A stretch of 64,000 nt of DNA from Streptomyces aquilus. Its GTDB lineage: Bacteria > Actinomycetota > Actinomycetes > Streptomycetales > Streptomycetaceae. The first letter of the stretch is position 1; each line of letters opens with the position of its first letter. The notes under the pieces are model-generated. The model was not told where the DNA came from. It ran no database searches and saw nothing but the letters and a program-made list of their open reading frames with translations. Shown piece by piece: positions 9,236-17,820 of this stretch. The position numbers and the translations under genes were made by a program. Location: the NCBI RefSeq assembly GCF_003955715.1, contig NZ_CP034463.1, positions 3,162,001-3,226,000 of the forward strand. The letters run 5' to 3'.

Positions 9236-9349
9236 ATGACACTGCCCGTCTTCTTCCTGATCTCCCTGCTGGCGGCCGGGGGCGCGCTCTACGTCGTCGT
9301 CCGCAGACGCCGCGACGCCGCCGAGGCCGACCAGATCAGGGACTGCTGA
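9236..9349 (+). CDS. Tiny single-pass membrane protein, hypothetical
   Basis: A 37-aa reading frame: one hydrophobic segment (PVFFLISLLAAGGALYVVV) followed by a positively charged RRRR stop-transfer and a short polar tail ending in C. Codon use is typical of the neighbourhood. It lies 73 bp after the MarP-like protease on the same strand. The ribosome site is poor, so expression is uncertain. Tiny proteins of this shape often modulate larger membrane partners, and the neighbouring protease would be the obvious candidate; that is inference. Confidence 0.45.
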   Translation: MTLPVFFLISLLAAGGALYVVVRRRRDAAEADQIRDC

Positions 9350-9367
9350 ACCAGGGGCCGCCGCGCC

Positions 9368-9856
9368 TCAGAGGCCGCGCCCCATGAACACGTCGTCGAC
9401 ATACGCGCCGTCGATCAGGAACTCCTCCGGCAGCACACCTTCGACGACGAAGCCCTCGGACTCGTAGAGCTTGCGCGCCGGGGTGTTGTGGCCCAGGACG
9501 CGGAGCGTGAGGCGGCGGGCGCCGCGGCGGCGGGCCTCCTCGGTGACCGCGCGGATCAGCGCCCGGCCGACGCCACGGCCGCGGGCCTCCTCGGCGACGG
9601 CGAGGCCCTGGATCTGGCGGACGTGGGCGTTCGCGGCGAGTGAGGTGGGGAAGGCCAGGCGGACGTAGCCGACGACGCGGCCGTCGAGCTCGGCGACCAG
9701 GTGGTCGTCGGGGCTGTGCCGCTCGTCGAAGAACGGCTCGTAGGGCGGCTGCGGTTCGGGCATCACCGCGTGCAGCGGTGACCAGGTCGCGCGGTCGAGA
9801 CGCCCCAGCTCCTCGTCGTCGTCGGGCAGGGCGCGGCGTATGTACGGCTCGGACAT
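9368..9856 (-). CDS. GNAT family N-acetyltransferase
   Basis: A 162-aa single-domain acetyltransferase. The acetyl-CoA loop is visible as VAEEARGRGVGRALI (Q/RxxGxG/A type), followed by RRGARRLTLRVLGHN and a C-terminal KLYESEGF strand. The substrate cannot be predicted from sequence. It is transcribed divergently from the SDR39U1 epimerase, with 74 bp between the two starts. It is convergent with the tiny membrane ORF at its 3' end. Confidence 0.9.
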   Translation of the reverse strand: MSEPYIRRALPDDDEELGRLDRATWSPLHAVMPEPQPPYEPFFDERHSPDDHLVAELDGRVVGYVRLAFPTSLAANAHVRQIQGLAVAEEARGRGVGRALIRAVTEEARRRGARRLTLRVLGHNTPARKLYESEGFVVEGVLPEEFLIDGAYVDDVFMGRGL

Positions 9857-9930
9857 GACCGTCAGCCTACGGCGGCGGGTCCACCCCGCGGCGACGGGTT
9901 TTCCCGCTGCCCGGGCGCAGAATGGGCGGC

Positions 9931-10827
9931 ATGCAGCCTTCCCGAATCGCGGTGGCCGGTGCGTCCGGCCTCATCGGCAGTGCACTGGTGACGTCTCTGA
10001 CGGCGGACGGTCATGAGGTGGTGCGGCTCGTCCGGCGCGTGCCGCGAGGGGAGGGCGAGGTGCGCTGGGACCCCGAGGGCGGGACGGTGGACGCGGCCGG
10101 GCTCGCCGGGTGCGACGTCGTGGTCAACCTCGCGGGTGCCGGGGTCGGGGACCGGCGGTGGACGGAGGCGTACAAGGCCCGTATCCGGTCCAGCCGGGTG
10201 CACGGCACGGCGGCGCTCGCGAAGGCCGTCGCCTCGCTCGACGTGCCACCGCGGGTCTTCGTCAACGGCAGCGCCATGGGCTACTACGGCGAGACCGGCG
10301 ACCGGGTCGTGGACGAGAGCGCGCCGCCCGGCGAGGGTTTCCTGCCCGAGGTGTGCGTGGAGTGGGAGGGCGCCGCGGCTCCGGCCCAGGAGGCGGGCGT
10401 GCGGACGGTGTTCACCCGGACCGGGCTGGTGGTGGCGCGCGGGGGCGGGGCCTGGGGGCGGTTGTTCCCGCTGTTCAGGGCGGGGCTCGGGGGGCGGCTG
10501 GGCGACGGGCGGCAGTACTGGTCGTTCATCGCGCTGCACGACGAGGTGGCCGCGATCCGGTATCTCATCGACACCGACGGGCTGTCCGGCCCGTTCAACC
10601 TCACCGCGCCGACCCCGCTGACCAACCGGGAGATCACCGAGGCGATGGGACGCGTGCTGCACCGGCCGACGGTGTTCGCGGTGCCGGCGCCGGTGCTGCG
10701 GACGGTGCTCGGCGACATGGCCGGGGATGTCCTCGGGAGTCAACGGGTGGTGCCCAAGCGGCTGTTGGAGGCGGGGTTCACGTTCGCGTTCCCGGAGATC
10801 GAGGGGGCGCTCCGAGCAGCCGTATGA
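9931..10827 (+). CDS. TIGR01777-type NAD(P)-dependent epimerase (SDR39U1 family)
   Basis: A 298-aa atypical short-chain dehydrogenase. The N-terminal Rossmann signature is VAGASGLIGSAL; the family-specific WDPEGG, NLAGAGVGDRRW and GYYGETGDRVVDE motifs are present; and a DUF1731 C-terminal segment contains RVVPKRLLEAGF. The physiological substrate of this family is unknown. Two in-frame ATGs, at 9922 and 9931, are possible; the latter directly precedes the conserved fold. Confidence 0.9.
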   Translation: MQPSRIAVAGASGLIGSALVTSLTADGHEVVRLVRRVPRGEGEVRWDPEGGTVDAAGLAGCDVVVNLAGAGVGDRRWTEAYKARIRSSRVHGTAALAKAVASLDVPPRVFVNGSAMGYYGETGDRVVDESAPPGEGFLPEVCVEWEGAAAPAQEAGVRTVFTRTGLVVARGGGAWGRLFPLFRAGLGGRLGDGRQYWSFIALHDEVAAIRYLIDTDGLSGPFNLTAPTPLTNREITEAMGRVLHRPTVFAVPAPVLRTVLGDMAGDVLGSQRVVPKRLLEAGFTFAFPEIEGALRAAV

Positions 10828-10976
10828 CCGTATGCGACCGCCGTGCGACCGTGCCCTGTTCATGCGCGACTGTCCCTGACCGATCACAGCCTTAACCTCA
10901 AGCCGAACTCGGGTATCCCCGGAGCCTGTTGGGGGCATGACGTCCCCACCGGCCGCGCAACCTCGAGGAGGGGCAC

Positions 10977-12386
10977 GTGCTTGAGCCCGCGTACCAGGCG
11001 GACGTCGTGATCGTGGGAGCCGGGGTCGCCGGGCTCTCCGCGGCGCATCGGCTGACCAGCGCAGGAGTGACGACCGCAGTCCTGGAGGCCGCCCACGGTG
11101 TGGGGGGCCGCATGTCGACGGAGAAGGTCGACGGCTTCCGGCTCGACCGCATCGGGCAGCTGCTGTCCACGGCGTATCCCGAACTGCGCCTGACACCAGG
11201 GCTCGACGGGCTGGCGCTGCGCCCCTTCGCCCCCGGCGTCCTGCTGCACAGCGACGGACGCCACCATCGCGCGGGCGCCACCCCGGCGAACACGAGGAGC
11301 GCCCCGGGGAGCACCACGGGAGGCGCTGTGCGGAGCACGAGGGGCGCGCGGGGCGCACTGCATGCCGTACGCGCCCTGGCGAGCGCCCCCCGCCCGGCGC
11401 CGCGCCCGACGGCGCTCCCCCGCGCCGGCACCGCCCCGCTGGGCACCGCCGTCGACCAGGCCCGCCTCGGCGCCGCGCTGGCCCGGATCGCGAGCGCCCC
11501 CGTCGAGCGCCTCCTCGCCCGCCCCGAACTCCCCGCCGCCCGGGCCCTCGCCGCCCGCGGTCTGCCCGCCCGCACGATCGACGGCTTCCTGCGCCCGCTC
11601 CTCGCCGCCCTTTTGTGCGACCCGGAGCTGACGACGTCCAGCCGCTGCGCGGACCTCGCGCTGCGCTCCTTCGCGGGCGGGCGGCTGTGTGTGCCGGAGG
11701 GCGGGGCGGAGGTCCTGCCGGAGCTGCTGGCGCGCTCGCTGCCGCCGGGGACGGTGCACACCGGGGTCCGGGTCACCTCGGTCTCGACGAACACGGTGAC
11801 CACCGCCGAGCACGGCGAGTTCCGCTGCCGTGCGGTCCTCCTGGCGACCGACGCGCGCGCCGCCGCGGAGCTGCTGCCGGGGCTGCGCGTACCGGACTTC
11901 CACCAGGTGACGGTCGTCCACCACACCACCGACGAGCCGCCGGCGACCGGCACCGCGCTCCTGCTGGACGCGGACCGCGGCGGCCCGGTGGCCCACACGG
12001 CGGTGGTCAGCCAGGTGGACCCGAGCCGCGCCCCCGCGGGCCGCGCCCTGATCTCCTCGACGGTCCTCGGCCCGCCCCCGCCGGACGTCGAGACCGCCGT
12101 ACGCATGCACCTGGCCCGCCTCTACGGCACGTCGACGACCCGCTGGGAGACCCTCGCCGTCCACCACACCCCGGAGGCGGTCCCGACCATGCGGGCCCCC
12201 CACGACCTGCGCCGCCCGGTACGCCTCCTGGCGGGCCTGTACGTCTGCGGCGACCACCGGGACACCAGCACGGTCCAGGGGGCGCTGCATTCGGCGCACC
12301 GGGCGACGTCGGCGCTGCTGGCGGACCTGGGCGCAAGGGGTTCGATGCACAGGGCGGACCCGCTCCCCTCGGCCGAGGCCGCTTAA
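10977..12386 (+). CDS. NAD(P)/FAD-dependent oxidoreductase (amine oxidase/phytoene desaturase-like)
   Basis: A 469-aa flavoprotein. The FAD dinucleotide motif is VVIVGAGVAGLSAAHRL at the N-terminus, followed by GGRMSTEKVDGFRLDRIGQ, and the C-terminal FAD-binding motif is GLYVCGDHRDTSTVQGALHS. This is the amine-oxidase/protoporphyrinogen-oxidase layout. Residues about 90-150 are a low-complexity Ala/Arg/Pro insert. The GTG start has GAGGAGGGG four bases upstream. The stop overlaps the convergent regulator's stop by 4 bp. The substrate is unknown. Confidence 0.88.
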   Translation: MLEPAYQADVVIVGAGVAGLSAAHRLTSAGVTTAVLEAAHGVGGRMSTEKVDGFRLDRIGQLLSTAYPELRLTPGLDGLALRPFAPGVLLHSDGRHHRAGATPANTRSAPGSTTGGAVRSTRGARGALHAVRALASAPRPAPRPTALPRAGTAPLGTAVDQARLGAALARIASAPVERLLARPELPAARALAARGLPARTIDGFLRPLLAALLCDPELTTSSRCADLALRSFAGGRLCVPEGGAEVLPELLARSLPPGTVHTGVRVTSVSTNTVTTAEHGEFRCRAVLLATDARAAAELLPGLRVPDFHQVTVVHHTTDEPPATGTALLLDADRGGPVAHTAVVSQVDPSRAPAGRALISSTVLGPPPPDVETAVRMHLARLYGTSTTRWETLAVHHTPEAVPTMRAPHDLRRPVRLLAGLYVCGDHRDTSTVQGALHSAHRATSALLADLGARGSMHRADPLPSAEAA

Positions 12387-13816
12387 CCCAGCGCCGCCAC
12401 CTTGTCCCGATACCCCCGCACCGGTGCAGCGTCCTTGTACGGCTCCAACCTCCGCTCGAAGTCCCTCACATACTCGATCGCCCGCACCGACCGCATCTCC
12501 GCGGCGGCGCCGGCCGCCTCCGCCCCCAGTGCGCAGGCCTGATCGAGCTCACCGAGGCCGAGCCGGGCGGAGGCGAGGACGACCCGGCAGAAGAGCCGAC
12601 TGCGGGCGTACGCCGGCGCCCGCAGCTGGAGCGACCGCTCGGCATGCTGCGCCGCCGCGCGGAACTGCTGAAGGTCCCGGTGCGCGTGCCCGAACTCGTC
12701 GGCGAGCTGTGCCTCGTCGAAGAAGCGGGCCCAGTACGGGACTTCGTCACCGGGCCGGGCCGCCTCCAGGGCGCGCTCGGCACGGACGAGCGCGCCCGTG
12801 CAGTTGCGCACCTCGCCGAGCACCCCGTGCCCGCGCGCCTCGACGGCGTGCAGCAGCGCCTGCACGACCGGCGGGGCGTTGGTCCCGAGCCCCTGCTGGG
12901 CGACGCGCGCCAGCTGCACCGCCTCGCGTCCGTGCCCGAGATAGACGGCCTGGCGGCTCATCGTGATCAGCACGTACGACCCGTAGGCCCGGTCCGCGGC
13001 CGCCTGCGCGAGCCGCAGCGACTGCACGAAGTACCGCTGCGCGAGCCCGTGCGCCGCGATGTCGTACGACGTCCAGCCCGCGAGCCTGGTCAGGTCGGCG
13101 GCGGCCGCGAACAGGCGGCGGCCGGTCTGCTCGCCGTAGGTGCCGCGCAGCATCGGCTCGCACTCGTGCTCCAGGTAGCGCACGAGGGCCTGGCGGGCGT
13201 GGCCGCCGCCGTACATGTTGTCGAGGGAGCGGAAGAGCTCGCCGACCGAGCGGAGCGCGGCGATGTCGCCGCCGGTGACCTTCTGGCCGGGGCCGCGTTC
13301 GGCGCCGCGCTGCCGGGGCACCGCGGGGCGGCCCTGGGCGGGGACGCGCAGCGGGGGTTCACCGCGGGCGACCTTGTCGTCGGCCCGGCCGATCAGCCAG
13401 TCGCGGCTGGGGACGACGAGGCCCGCCGGGGTGAAGGCGATCTTCCGCAGCTCGGCGTGGCTGCCGGAGTCCTTGCGCCACAGCCCGCTGACGATGTCGA
13501 CGGCCTCCTCGGGGGTGGCCGCGAACTCCAGGCCCGCGTAGACCGGCGCGCAGGCGTCGAGACCGAGGTCCTGGGCGCTCAGGCGCCGGCCGAGGCGGCG
13601 GGTGAAGACCTCGGCGATGAGGGCGGGGGTGGTGCCGCGGGGCTGCTGGCCGCGCAGCCACCGGGTGACCGATGTCTTGTCGTATCTCAGATCAAGCCCG
13701 TGTTCCAGACCGAGTTGGTCCACTCGACGGGCGAGTCCCGCGTTGGAGAACCCCGCTTCTGCGATGAGCGCGGCGAGCTGGCGGTTGGGAGTGCGCTGCG
13801 CGGGTCGTTCCGTCAT
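12383..13816 (-). CDS. NsdA-like TPR transcriptional regulator
   Basis: A 477-aa protein. Residues about 10-75 form an HTH-like segment with the pattern TSVTRWLRGQQPRG, close to the N-terminus of the NsdA-type differentiation regulators of Streptomyces. Residues 190-470 are helical TPR-like repeats with Ala/Leu spacing (AVQLARVAQQGLG, AAQHAERSLQL). NsdA itself is a negative regulator of development and antibiotic synthesis; this is a paralogue of unknown target. The ATG at 13816 was preferred over one 38 codons upstream because the extra residues are unconserved. It is divergent from lipB across 224 bp. Confidence 0.75.
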   Translation of the reverse strand: MTERPAQRTPNRQLAALIAEAGFSNAGLARRVDQLGLEHGLDLRYDKTSVTRWLRGQQPRGTTPALIAEVFTRRLGRRLSAQDLGLDACAPVYAGLEFAATPEEAVDIVSGLWRKDSGSHAELRKIAFTPAGLVVPSRDWLIGRADDKVARGEPPLRVPAQGRPAVPRQRGAERGPGQKVTGGDIAALRSVGELFRSLDNMYGGGHARQALVRYLEHECEPMLRGTYGEQTGRRLFAAAADLTRLAGWTSYDIAAHGLAQRYFVQSLRLAQAAADRAYGSYVLITMSRQAVYLGHGREAVQLARVAQQGLGTNAPPVVQALLHAVEARGHGVLGEVRNCTGALVRAERALEAARPGDEVPYWARFFDEAQLADEFGHAHRDLQQFRAAAQHAERSLQLRAPAYARSRLFCRVVLASARLGLGELDQACALGAEAAGAAAEMRSVRAIEYVRDFERRLEPYKDAAPVRGYRDKVAALG

Positions 13817-13989
13817 CTGCGGTGGTGTCTCCTGCCCGGATTGCCTGTGAGCAGCCCTTATGGCCTCTATAGGACGGCGTGAATGTAGCGGAGAGTGAGC
13901 AGACGATCGCACACTTCCACGTTCGTTCATCCGATCGTGTGAGGATTGACCGCACGGCTGACGCGCGACGGCGAGTCGTACAGTGGCGT

Positions 13990-14006
13990 AGGCACGTTTC
14001 GTGCCT
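13990..14006. repeat. Small inverted repeat in the lipB leader
   Basis: AGGCACG-TTT-CGTGCCT is a 7-bp stem with a 3-base loop, 35 bp before the lipB GTG and inside the divergent region. It may be an operator or a 5' leader hairpin. Nothing in the window ties it to a regulator. Confidence 0.35.
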
Positions 14007-14040
14007 TACGACAGCCGGTCGTGCTAGGGAGGCGCTTGCC

Positions 14041-14838
14041 GTGAGTGAGTTGCGGTTCGTCCGTATGGGGTTCGGCGCGGACGCCGTCGAGTACCAGGAG
14101 GCGTGGGACGAGCAGCGCCGGGTGCACGCGGCGCGGTTCGCGGACGAGGTCCCCGACACCGTCCTGCTGCTCGAACACCCGCCGGTCTACACGGCCGGCC
14201 GGCGCACGGCCGACAACGAGCGCCCGCTCGACGGCACGCCGGTCGTCGACGTGGACCGCGGCGGCAAGATCACCTGGCACGGCCCGGGGCAGCTGGTGGG
14301 CTACCCGATCCAGAAGCTGCCGCGCCCGGTGGACGTCGTGGCGCATGTACGACGCCTCGAGGAAGCCCTGATCCGCACGTGCGCCGAGTTCGGTCTGGAG
14401 ACCAGCCGGGTCGAGGGGCGCAGCGGGGTGTGGGTGCTCGGTGACCCCGTCGAGCAGCGCCCTTCGCTCGGCGGCCTGTCGCTGGACTTCGACCCCCGGC
14501 TGCACGACGAGGAGTTCGACCCGCGCATGAACGGGCCCGAGTACGCCCCGTCCAACGCCGGGCAGCGGCGCGAGGACCGCAAGATCGCGGCGATCGGCAT
14601 CCGGGTCGCCAAGGGCGTCACGATGCATGGCTTCGCGCTGAACGTGAACCCGGACAACCGCTGGTTCGACCGGATCATCCCGTGCGGCATCCGTGACGCG
14701 GGGGTGGCGTCGCTGGCGAACGAGCTGGGCCGGGACGTGACGATCGACGAGGTGCTGCCGGTGGTGGAGCGGCATCTGCGGGATGTGCTGGAGAACGCCG
14801 ATCTGAAGCCCCGCGAGATTGAACGGGCGACCGCCTGA
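14041..14838 (+). CDS. lipB: Lipoyl(octanoyl) transferase LipB
   Basis: Moves octanoate from acyl carrier protein to the lipoyl lysine of target proteins, the first step of lipoate synthesis. The 265-aa protein has [10 protein letters not shown], the substrate-loop [17 protein letters not shown], and catalytic K181 (in KIAAIGIRV) and C215 (in IIPCGI). Residues about 133-178 are an acidic insert between the WVLGD strand and the catalytic lysine that E. coli LipB lacks. The GTG at 14041 is preceded by GGGAGG. It is followed 109 bp later by lipA in the same direction. Confidence 0.96.
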   Translation: MSELRFVRMGFGADAVEYQEAWDEQRRVHAARFADEVPDTVLLLEHPPVYTAGRRTADNERPLDGTPVVDVDRGGKITWHGPGQLVGYPIQKLPRPVDVVAHVRRLEEALIRTCAEFGLETSRVEGRSGVWVLGDPVEQRPSLGGLSLDFDPRLHDEEFDPRMNGPEYAPSNAGQRREDRKIAAIGIRVAKGVTMHGFALNVNPDNRWFDRIIPCGIRDAGVASLANELGRDVTIDEVLPVVERHLRDVLENADLKPREIERATA

Positions 14839-14947
14839 CGGTGGGGAATGGGGCCCGCGGCCGAGAGGTTGGCCTCTGCTGTAGGGCCCTGGAAAACACG
14901 GGCGTACCCTGGTGTACGCCGAAGAATCGAAGCTACAGGGAGCCGAT

Positions 14948-15913
14948 GTGTCCGCAGTCACACCCGACGGACGCAAGATGCTGCGCCTGGAGGTCCGGAA
15001 CGCCCAGACCCCCATCGAGCGCAAGCCCGAGTGGATCAAGACCCGGGCGAAAATGGGTCCCGAGTACACCGCCATGCAGAAACTCGTGAAGAGCGAGGGT
15101 CTGCACACGGTCTGCCAGGAAGCCGGCTGTCCCAACATCTACGAGTGCTGGGAGGACCGCGAGGCGACCTTCCTCATCGGCGGCGACCAGTGCACCCGGC
15201 GCTGTGACTTCTGCCAGATCGACACCGGCAAGCCCGAGGCCCTCGACCGCGACGAGCCGCGCCGCGTCGGCGAGTCCGTGGTCACCATGGACCTGAACTA
15301 CGCCACCATCACCGGCGTCGCCCGCGACGACCTGGAGGACGGCGGCGCCTGGCTGTACGCCGAGACCGTGCGCCAGATCCACCAGCAGACCGCGGAGCGC
15401 GAGGGCGGCCACACCAAGGTCGAGCTGCTCGCCCCCGACTTCAACGCCGTACCGGAGCTGCTCCGGGAGGTCTTCGAGTCGCGCCCCGAGGTCTTCGCGC
15501 ACAACGTCGAGACGGTGCCCCGGATCTTCAAGCGGATCCGCCCCGGCTTCCGCTACGAGCGCTCCCTGAAGGTCATCACCGAGGCCCGCGACTTCGGCCT
15601 GGTGACCAAGTCCAACCTGATCCTCGGCATGGGCGAGACCCGCGAGGAGGTCAGCGAGGCGCTCCAGCAGCTGCACGACGCGGGCTGCGAGCTCGTCACC
15701 ATCACGCAGTACCTGCGGCCCTCCGTGCGCCACCACCCCGTGGAGCGCTGGGTCAAGCCGCACGAGTTCGTGGAGCTGAAGGAGGAGGCCGAGCAGATCG
15801 GCTTCTCGGGTGTCATGTCGGGCCCGCTCGTCCGGTCCTCCTACCGGGCCGGCCGGCTCTACCAGATGGCCGTCGAGAAGCGCGGCTCCTACGTCGCCTC
15901 GCAGGCTGTCTGA
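14948..15913 (+). CDS. lipA: Lipoyl synthase LipA (radical SAM)
   Basis: Inserts two sulfurs into protein-bound octanoate. The 321-aa protein has both 4Fe-4S sites: the auxiliary cluster C56-X4-C61-X5-C67 ([14 protein letters not shown]) and the radical SAM cluster C82-X3-C86-X2-C89 (CTRRCDFC). It also has the C-terminal RSSY serine motif that holds the auxiliary cluster. The GTG at 14948 is preceded by CAGGGAGCC; an in-frame GTG at 14912 would add 12 residues without a good ribosome site. It forms the lipoylation pair with lipB and serves pyruvate dehydrogenase and related complexes. Confidence 0.96.
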   Translation: MSAVTPDGRKMLRLEVRNAQTPIERKPEWIKTRAKMGPEYTAMQKLVKSEGLHTVCQEAGCPNIYECWEDREATFLIGGDQCTRRCDFCQIDTGKPEALDRDEPRRVGESVVTMDLNYATITGVARDDLEDGGAWLYAETVRQIHQQTAEREGGHTKVELLAPDFNAVPELLREVFESRPEVFAHNVETVPRIFKRIRPGFRYERSLKVITEARDFGLVTKSNLILGMGETREEVSEALQQLHDAGCELVTITQYLRPSVRHHPVERWVKPHEFVELKEEAEQIGFSGVMSGPLVRSSYRAGRLYQMAVEKRGSYVASQAV

Positions 15914-15938
15914 GCCTCGCTGGAGAACGACTGGATGG

Positions 15939-15961
15939 CACGGAGTGCCACTCACTCCGTG
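15939..15961 (+). terminator. Hairpin after lipA
   Basis: CACGGAGTG-5 nt-CACTCCGTG, a perfect 9-bp stem starting 26 bp after the lipA stop. It is a probable terminator without a T-tract. Confidence 0.55.
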
Positions 15962-16091
15962 TGAATCCGAGCACAAGCAACTACCGCACGGTAGTGGCCG
16001 ATTGACGCGGTCCTGGATGTCCCCGCAGATGGGGGCCTCATCAGGGCCGCGTCAGCGTTTTCGGGCCGCATATCAAGGCTTCATTGGTGTT

Positions 16092-16130
16092 TGACCGGTC
16101 GGTCACGCCCTGGTAACACCAATCAGTGAC
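16092..16130. promoter_or_regulatory. Compound operator: TGACCG palindrome and GTNAC repeats
   Basis: TGACCG-GT-CGGTCA (16092-16105) is a perfect inverted repeat. It overlaps GTCAC-n6-GTAAC-n8-GTGAC (16102-16130), direct GTNAC units in the style of MtrA- or GlnR-class response-regulator sites. It lies 63-101 bp before the small gene at 16193. The binding proteins are inferred, not shown. Confidence 0.4.
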
Positions 16131-16192
16131 CCTGGTTGTACAGCCCGTGCACCATTCACCAGAGCCGCAATCCCTGAGGGGGGACCTCCATC

Positions 16193-16393
16193 ATGCAGGC
16201 CGCGCCCGTACGCGCCACCGCCATCCCGTCGTTCACCGATGCACTCCGTGCCGTCGAGTCGCTGCTCATGAGCAGCGGCCAGCGCACCGCCCGCCGCAAC
16301 GCCTGGACGTCCGTCCTGGAGGACCGCCGCCGCGCCAAGGACCGGGTCGAGACCCAGCAGGTCCTGGAGAAGGCCCTCGCCTCCCGTCCGTGA
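16193..16393 (+). CDS. Small conserved hypothetical protein
   Basis: A 66-aa, mostly helical, arginine-rich soluble protein (for example TARRNAWTSVLEDRRRAKDR). It starts at an ATG preceded by GAGGGGGG within a good distance. As far as I recall, it is conserved in Streptomyces between lipA and the DUF4191 gene, which supports it as a real gene. No domain or motif is recognised. Its upstream region is unusually rich in repeat-type operator sequence, hinting at regulated expression. Confidence 0.7.
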   Translation: MQAAPVRATAIPSFTDALRAVESLLMSSGQRTARRNAWTSVLEDRRRAKDRVETQQVLEKALASRP

Positions 16394-16455
16394 CGCCGGC
16401 GGCTGTCGGGAGACTGCCGTCGTCGGCGCTCCCGGGGCCACGTAGACTTCGTGGC

Positions 16456-17157
16456 ATGGCGAGAAGTGACAGCGCGGCGGATGCCGCAAACCCCGGGCGT
16501 CTGAAGCAGATCGCCCTGACGTACAAGATGACCCGCAGGGCCGACAAGACGATCGGCCTGGTGCTCGCGGGTGTCTTCCTCCTCATCCTCGGTGTCTTTC
16601 TCGCGTTCGGTTTCCTGATCGGTCACCCGGTCTACCTCGGCATCCTGGGCCTCCTGCTCGCCTTCCTCGGGACGGCGATCGTGTTCGGGCGCCGGGCCGA
16701 GCGGGCCGCGTTCGGGCAGATGGAGGGACAGCCGGGCGCCGCCGCGGCCGTGCTGGACAACATCGGCCGGGGCTGGACGACGACCCCCGCGGTGGCGATG
16801 AACCGCAGCCAGGACGTGGTGCACCGGGCCGTCGGCAAGGCCGGCATCGTGCTGGTCGCGGAGGGCAACCCGAACCGGGTGAAGACCCTGCTGGCCGCCG
16901 AGAAGAAGAAGATGAACCGCATCGTCGCGGACGTGCCGGTGCACGACCTGATCGTGGGCACGGGCGAGGACCAGATCCCGCTGAAGAAGCTGCGCACCTC
17001 GATGCTCAAGCTGCCGCGTGTGCTGACCGGCCCCCAGGTGACCGCCACCAACGACCGGCTGCGCGCGATGGGCGACCTGATGAGCAACATGCCGCTCCCG
17101 AAGGGGCCCATGCCGAAGGGCATGAAGCTGCCGAAGGGCGGGCCGAAGGCGCGCTGA
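16456..17157 (+). CDS. DUF4191 integral membrane protein
   Basis: A 233-aa protein with two adjacent transmembrane helices near residues 32-75 (LVLAGVFLLILGVFLAFGF and YLGILGLLLAFLGTAIVFG). A cytoplasmic domain follows with the conserved RGWTTTPAVAMNRSQDVVHR and a lysine-rich motif EKKKMNRI. The tail is a P-K-G repeat rich in proline, lysine and glycine. The family is restricted to actinobacteria and unannotated; near lipB/lipA/glnA it is a conserved neighbour. The ATG at 16456 begins just before the first conserved residues. Confidence 0.82.
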   Translation: MARSDSAADAANPGRLKQIALTYKMTRRADKTIGLVLAGVFLLILGVFLAFGFLIGHPVYLGILGLLLAFLGTAIVFGRRAERAAFGQMEGQPGAAAAVLDNIGRGWTTTPAVAMNRSQDVVHRAVGKAGIVLVAEGNPNRVKTLLAAEKKKMNRIVADVPVHDLIVGTGEDQIPLKKLRTSMLKLPRVLTGPQVTATNDRLRAMGDLMSNMPLPKGPMPKGMKLPKGGPKAR

Positions 17158-17166
17158 TCGACGCCG

Positions 17167-17214
17167 TACGACGAAGAGGGCGCCCGGAGTGATCCGGGCG
17201 CCCTCTTCGTCGTA
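17167..17214. terminator. Strong bidirectional terminator hairpin
   Basis: A perfect 22-bp stem (from TACGACGAAGAGGGCGCCC) with a GTGA loop sits between the converging DUF4191 and RDD genes, so it can stop both transcripts. Confidence 0.85.
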
Positions 17215-17255
17215 GAAGAACCTTCGTCGTAGAAGAACCTTCGTCGTAGAAGAAC
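17205..17255. repeat. Three tandem 17-bp repeats beside the terminator
   Basis: CTTCGTCGTAGAAGAAC occurs three times head to tail (17205-17221, 17222-17238, 17239-17255), the first copy overlapping the right arm of the hairpin. The repeats apparently arose by duplication of the hairpin's flank. Each unit has a CTTC/GAAG mini-dyad. Confidence 0.8.
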
Positions 17256-17286
17256 CAGTGAGTCTGGATCCGTACAACCCGTGGGT

Positions 17287-17757
17287 CTAGATCCGTACCT
17301 CGACCGTGCCCGCCAGCCGGTCGTGCAGGCCTCGGCCGTCGCGGTCCCAGACCAGGGCCGGCACCGCCAGGCACAGCAGGACGCAGCGCAGCAGGGCGCG
17401 CAGGGGCTTGACCTGGCCGGTGGTCACCTCGACGACCCGGAGGCCGAAGAGCCGCTTGCCCGGCGTGAAGCCGATGGTGCCGACGGTGAGGACGCTCATC
17501 AGGAAGAAGACCAGCAGCGCCCAGTTCGAGGTCGCCGGGGCCTTGTAGCCCTGAGTGATCAATTGGGATGCAATCAGAATGCTCATCCCCCAGTCCACGG
17601 CCAGGGCGCCCAGGCGCCGTCCCGGCCGGGCGATGGAGCCCGGCCCCTCCTCGGGCAGCCCCAGCTGCTGACCGCGGTATCCGAAGTCCACACCGGCTTC
17701 CTCGGCGGCCGCACGGGGGCCGGAGAGCCACGATCCGATTGCTTCCCTCTTGTCCAC
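17287..17757 (-). CDS. RDD family membrane protein
   Basis: A 156-aa protein. The RDD domain covers residues 45-155, with RPGRRLGALAVDWG, then TM helices (MSILIASQLI, WALLVFFLMSVLTVGTIGF), the signature TPGKRLFGLRVV, and a final GLHDRLAGT. RDD proteins are small multi-pass membrane proteins, some linked to ion transport, most of unknown role. It is divergent from glnA, with 199 bp between starts. A sequence resembling its last codons (GTACGGATC-AGA) is repeated just beyond its stop. Confidence 0.88.
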   Translation of the reverse strand: MDKREAIGSWLSGPRAAAEEAGVDFGYRGQQLGLPEEGPGSIARPGRRLGALAVDWGMSILIASQLITQGYKAPATSNWALLVFFLMSVLTVGTIGFTPGKRLFGLRVVEVTTGQVKPLRALLRCVLLCLAVPALVWDRDGRGLHDRLAGTVEVRI

Positions 17758-17820
17758 CCATCCACGGTACTGCCCGCGTTTCGGGATACGGACAGGTGGG
17801 GTGGATCGGAAGGCATCCGG

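Noticed and set aside
10897..12350. Minus-strand frames opposite the FAD oxidoreductase
   Set aside because: No recognisable domain; the + strand has both FAD motifs and a good ribosome site.
17205..17255. Three short tandem repeats considered as a CRISPR array
   Set aside because: No spacers between the 17-bp units and no cas genes; simple tandem duplication.
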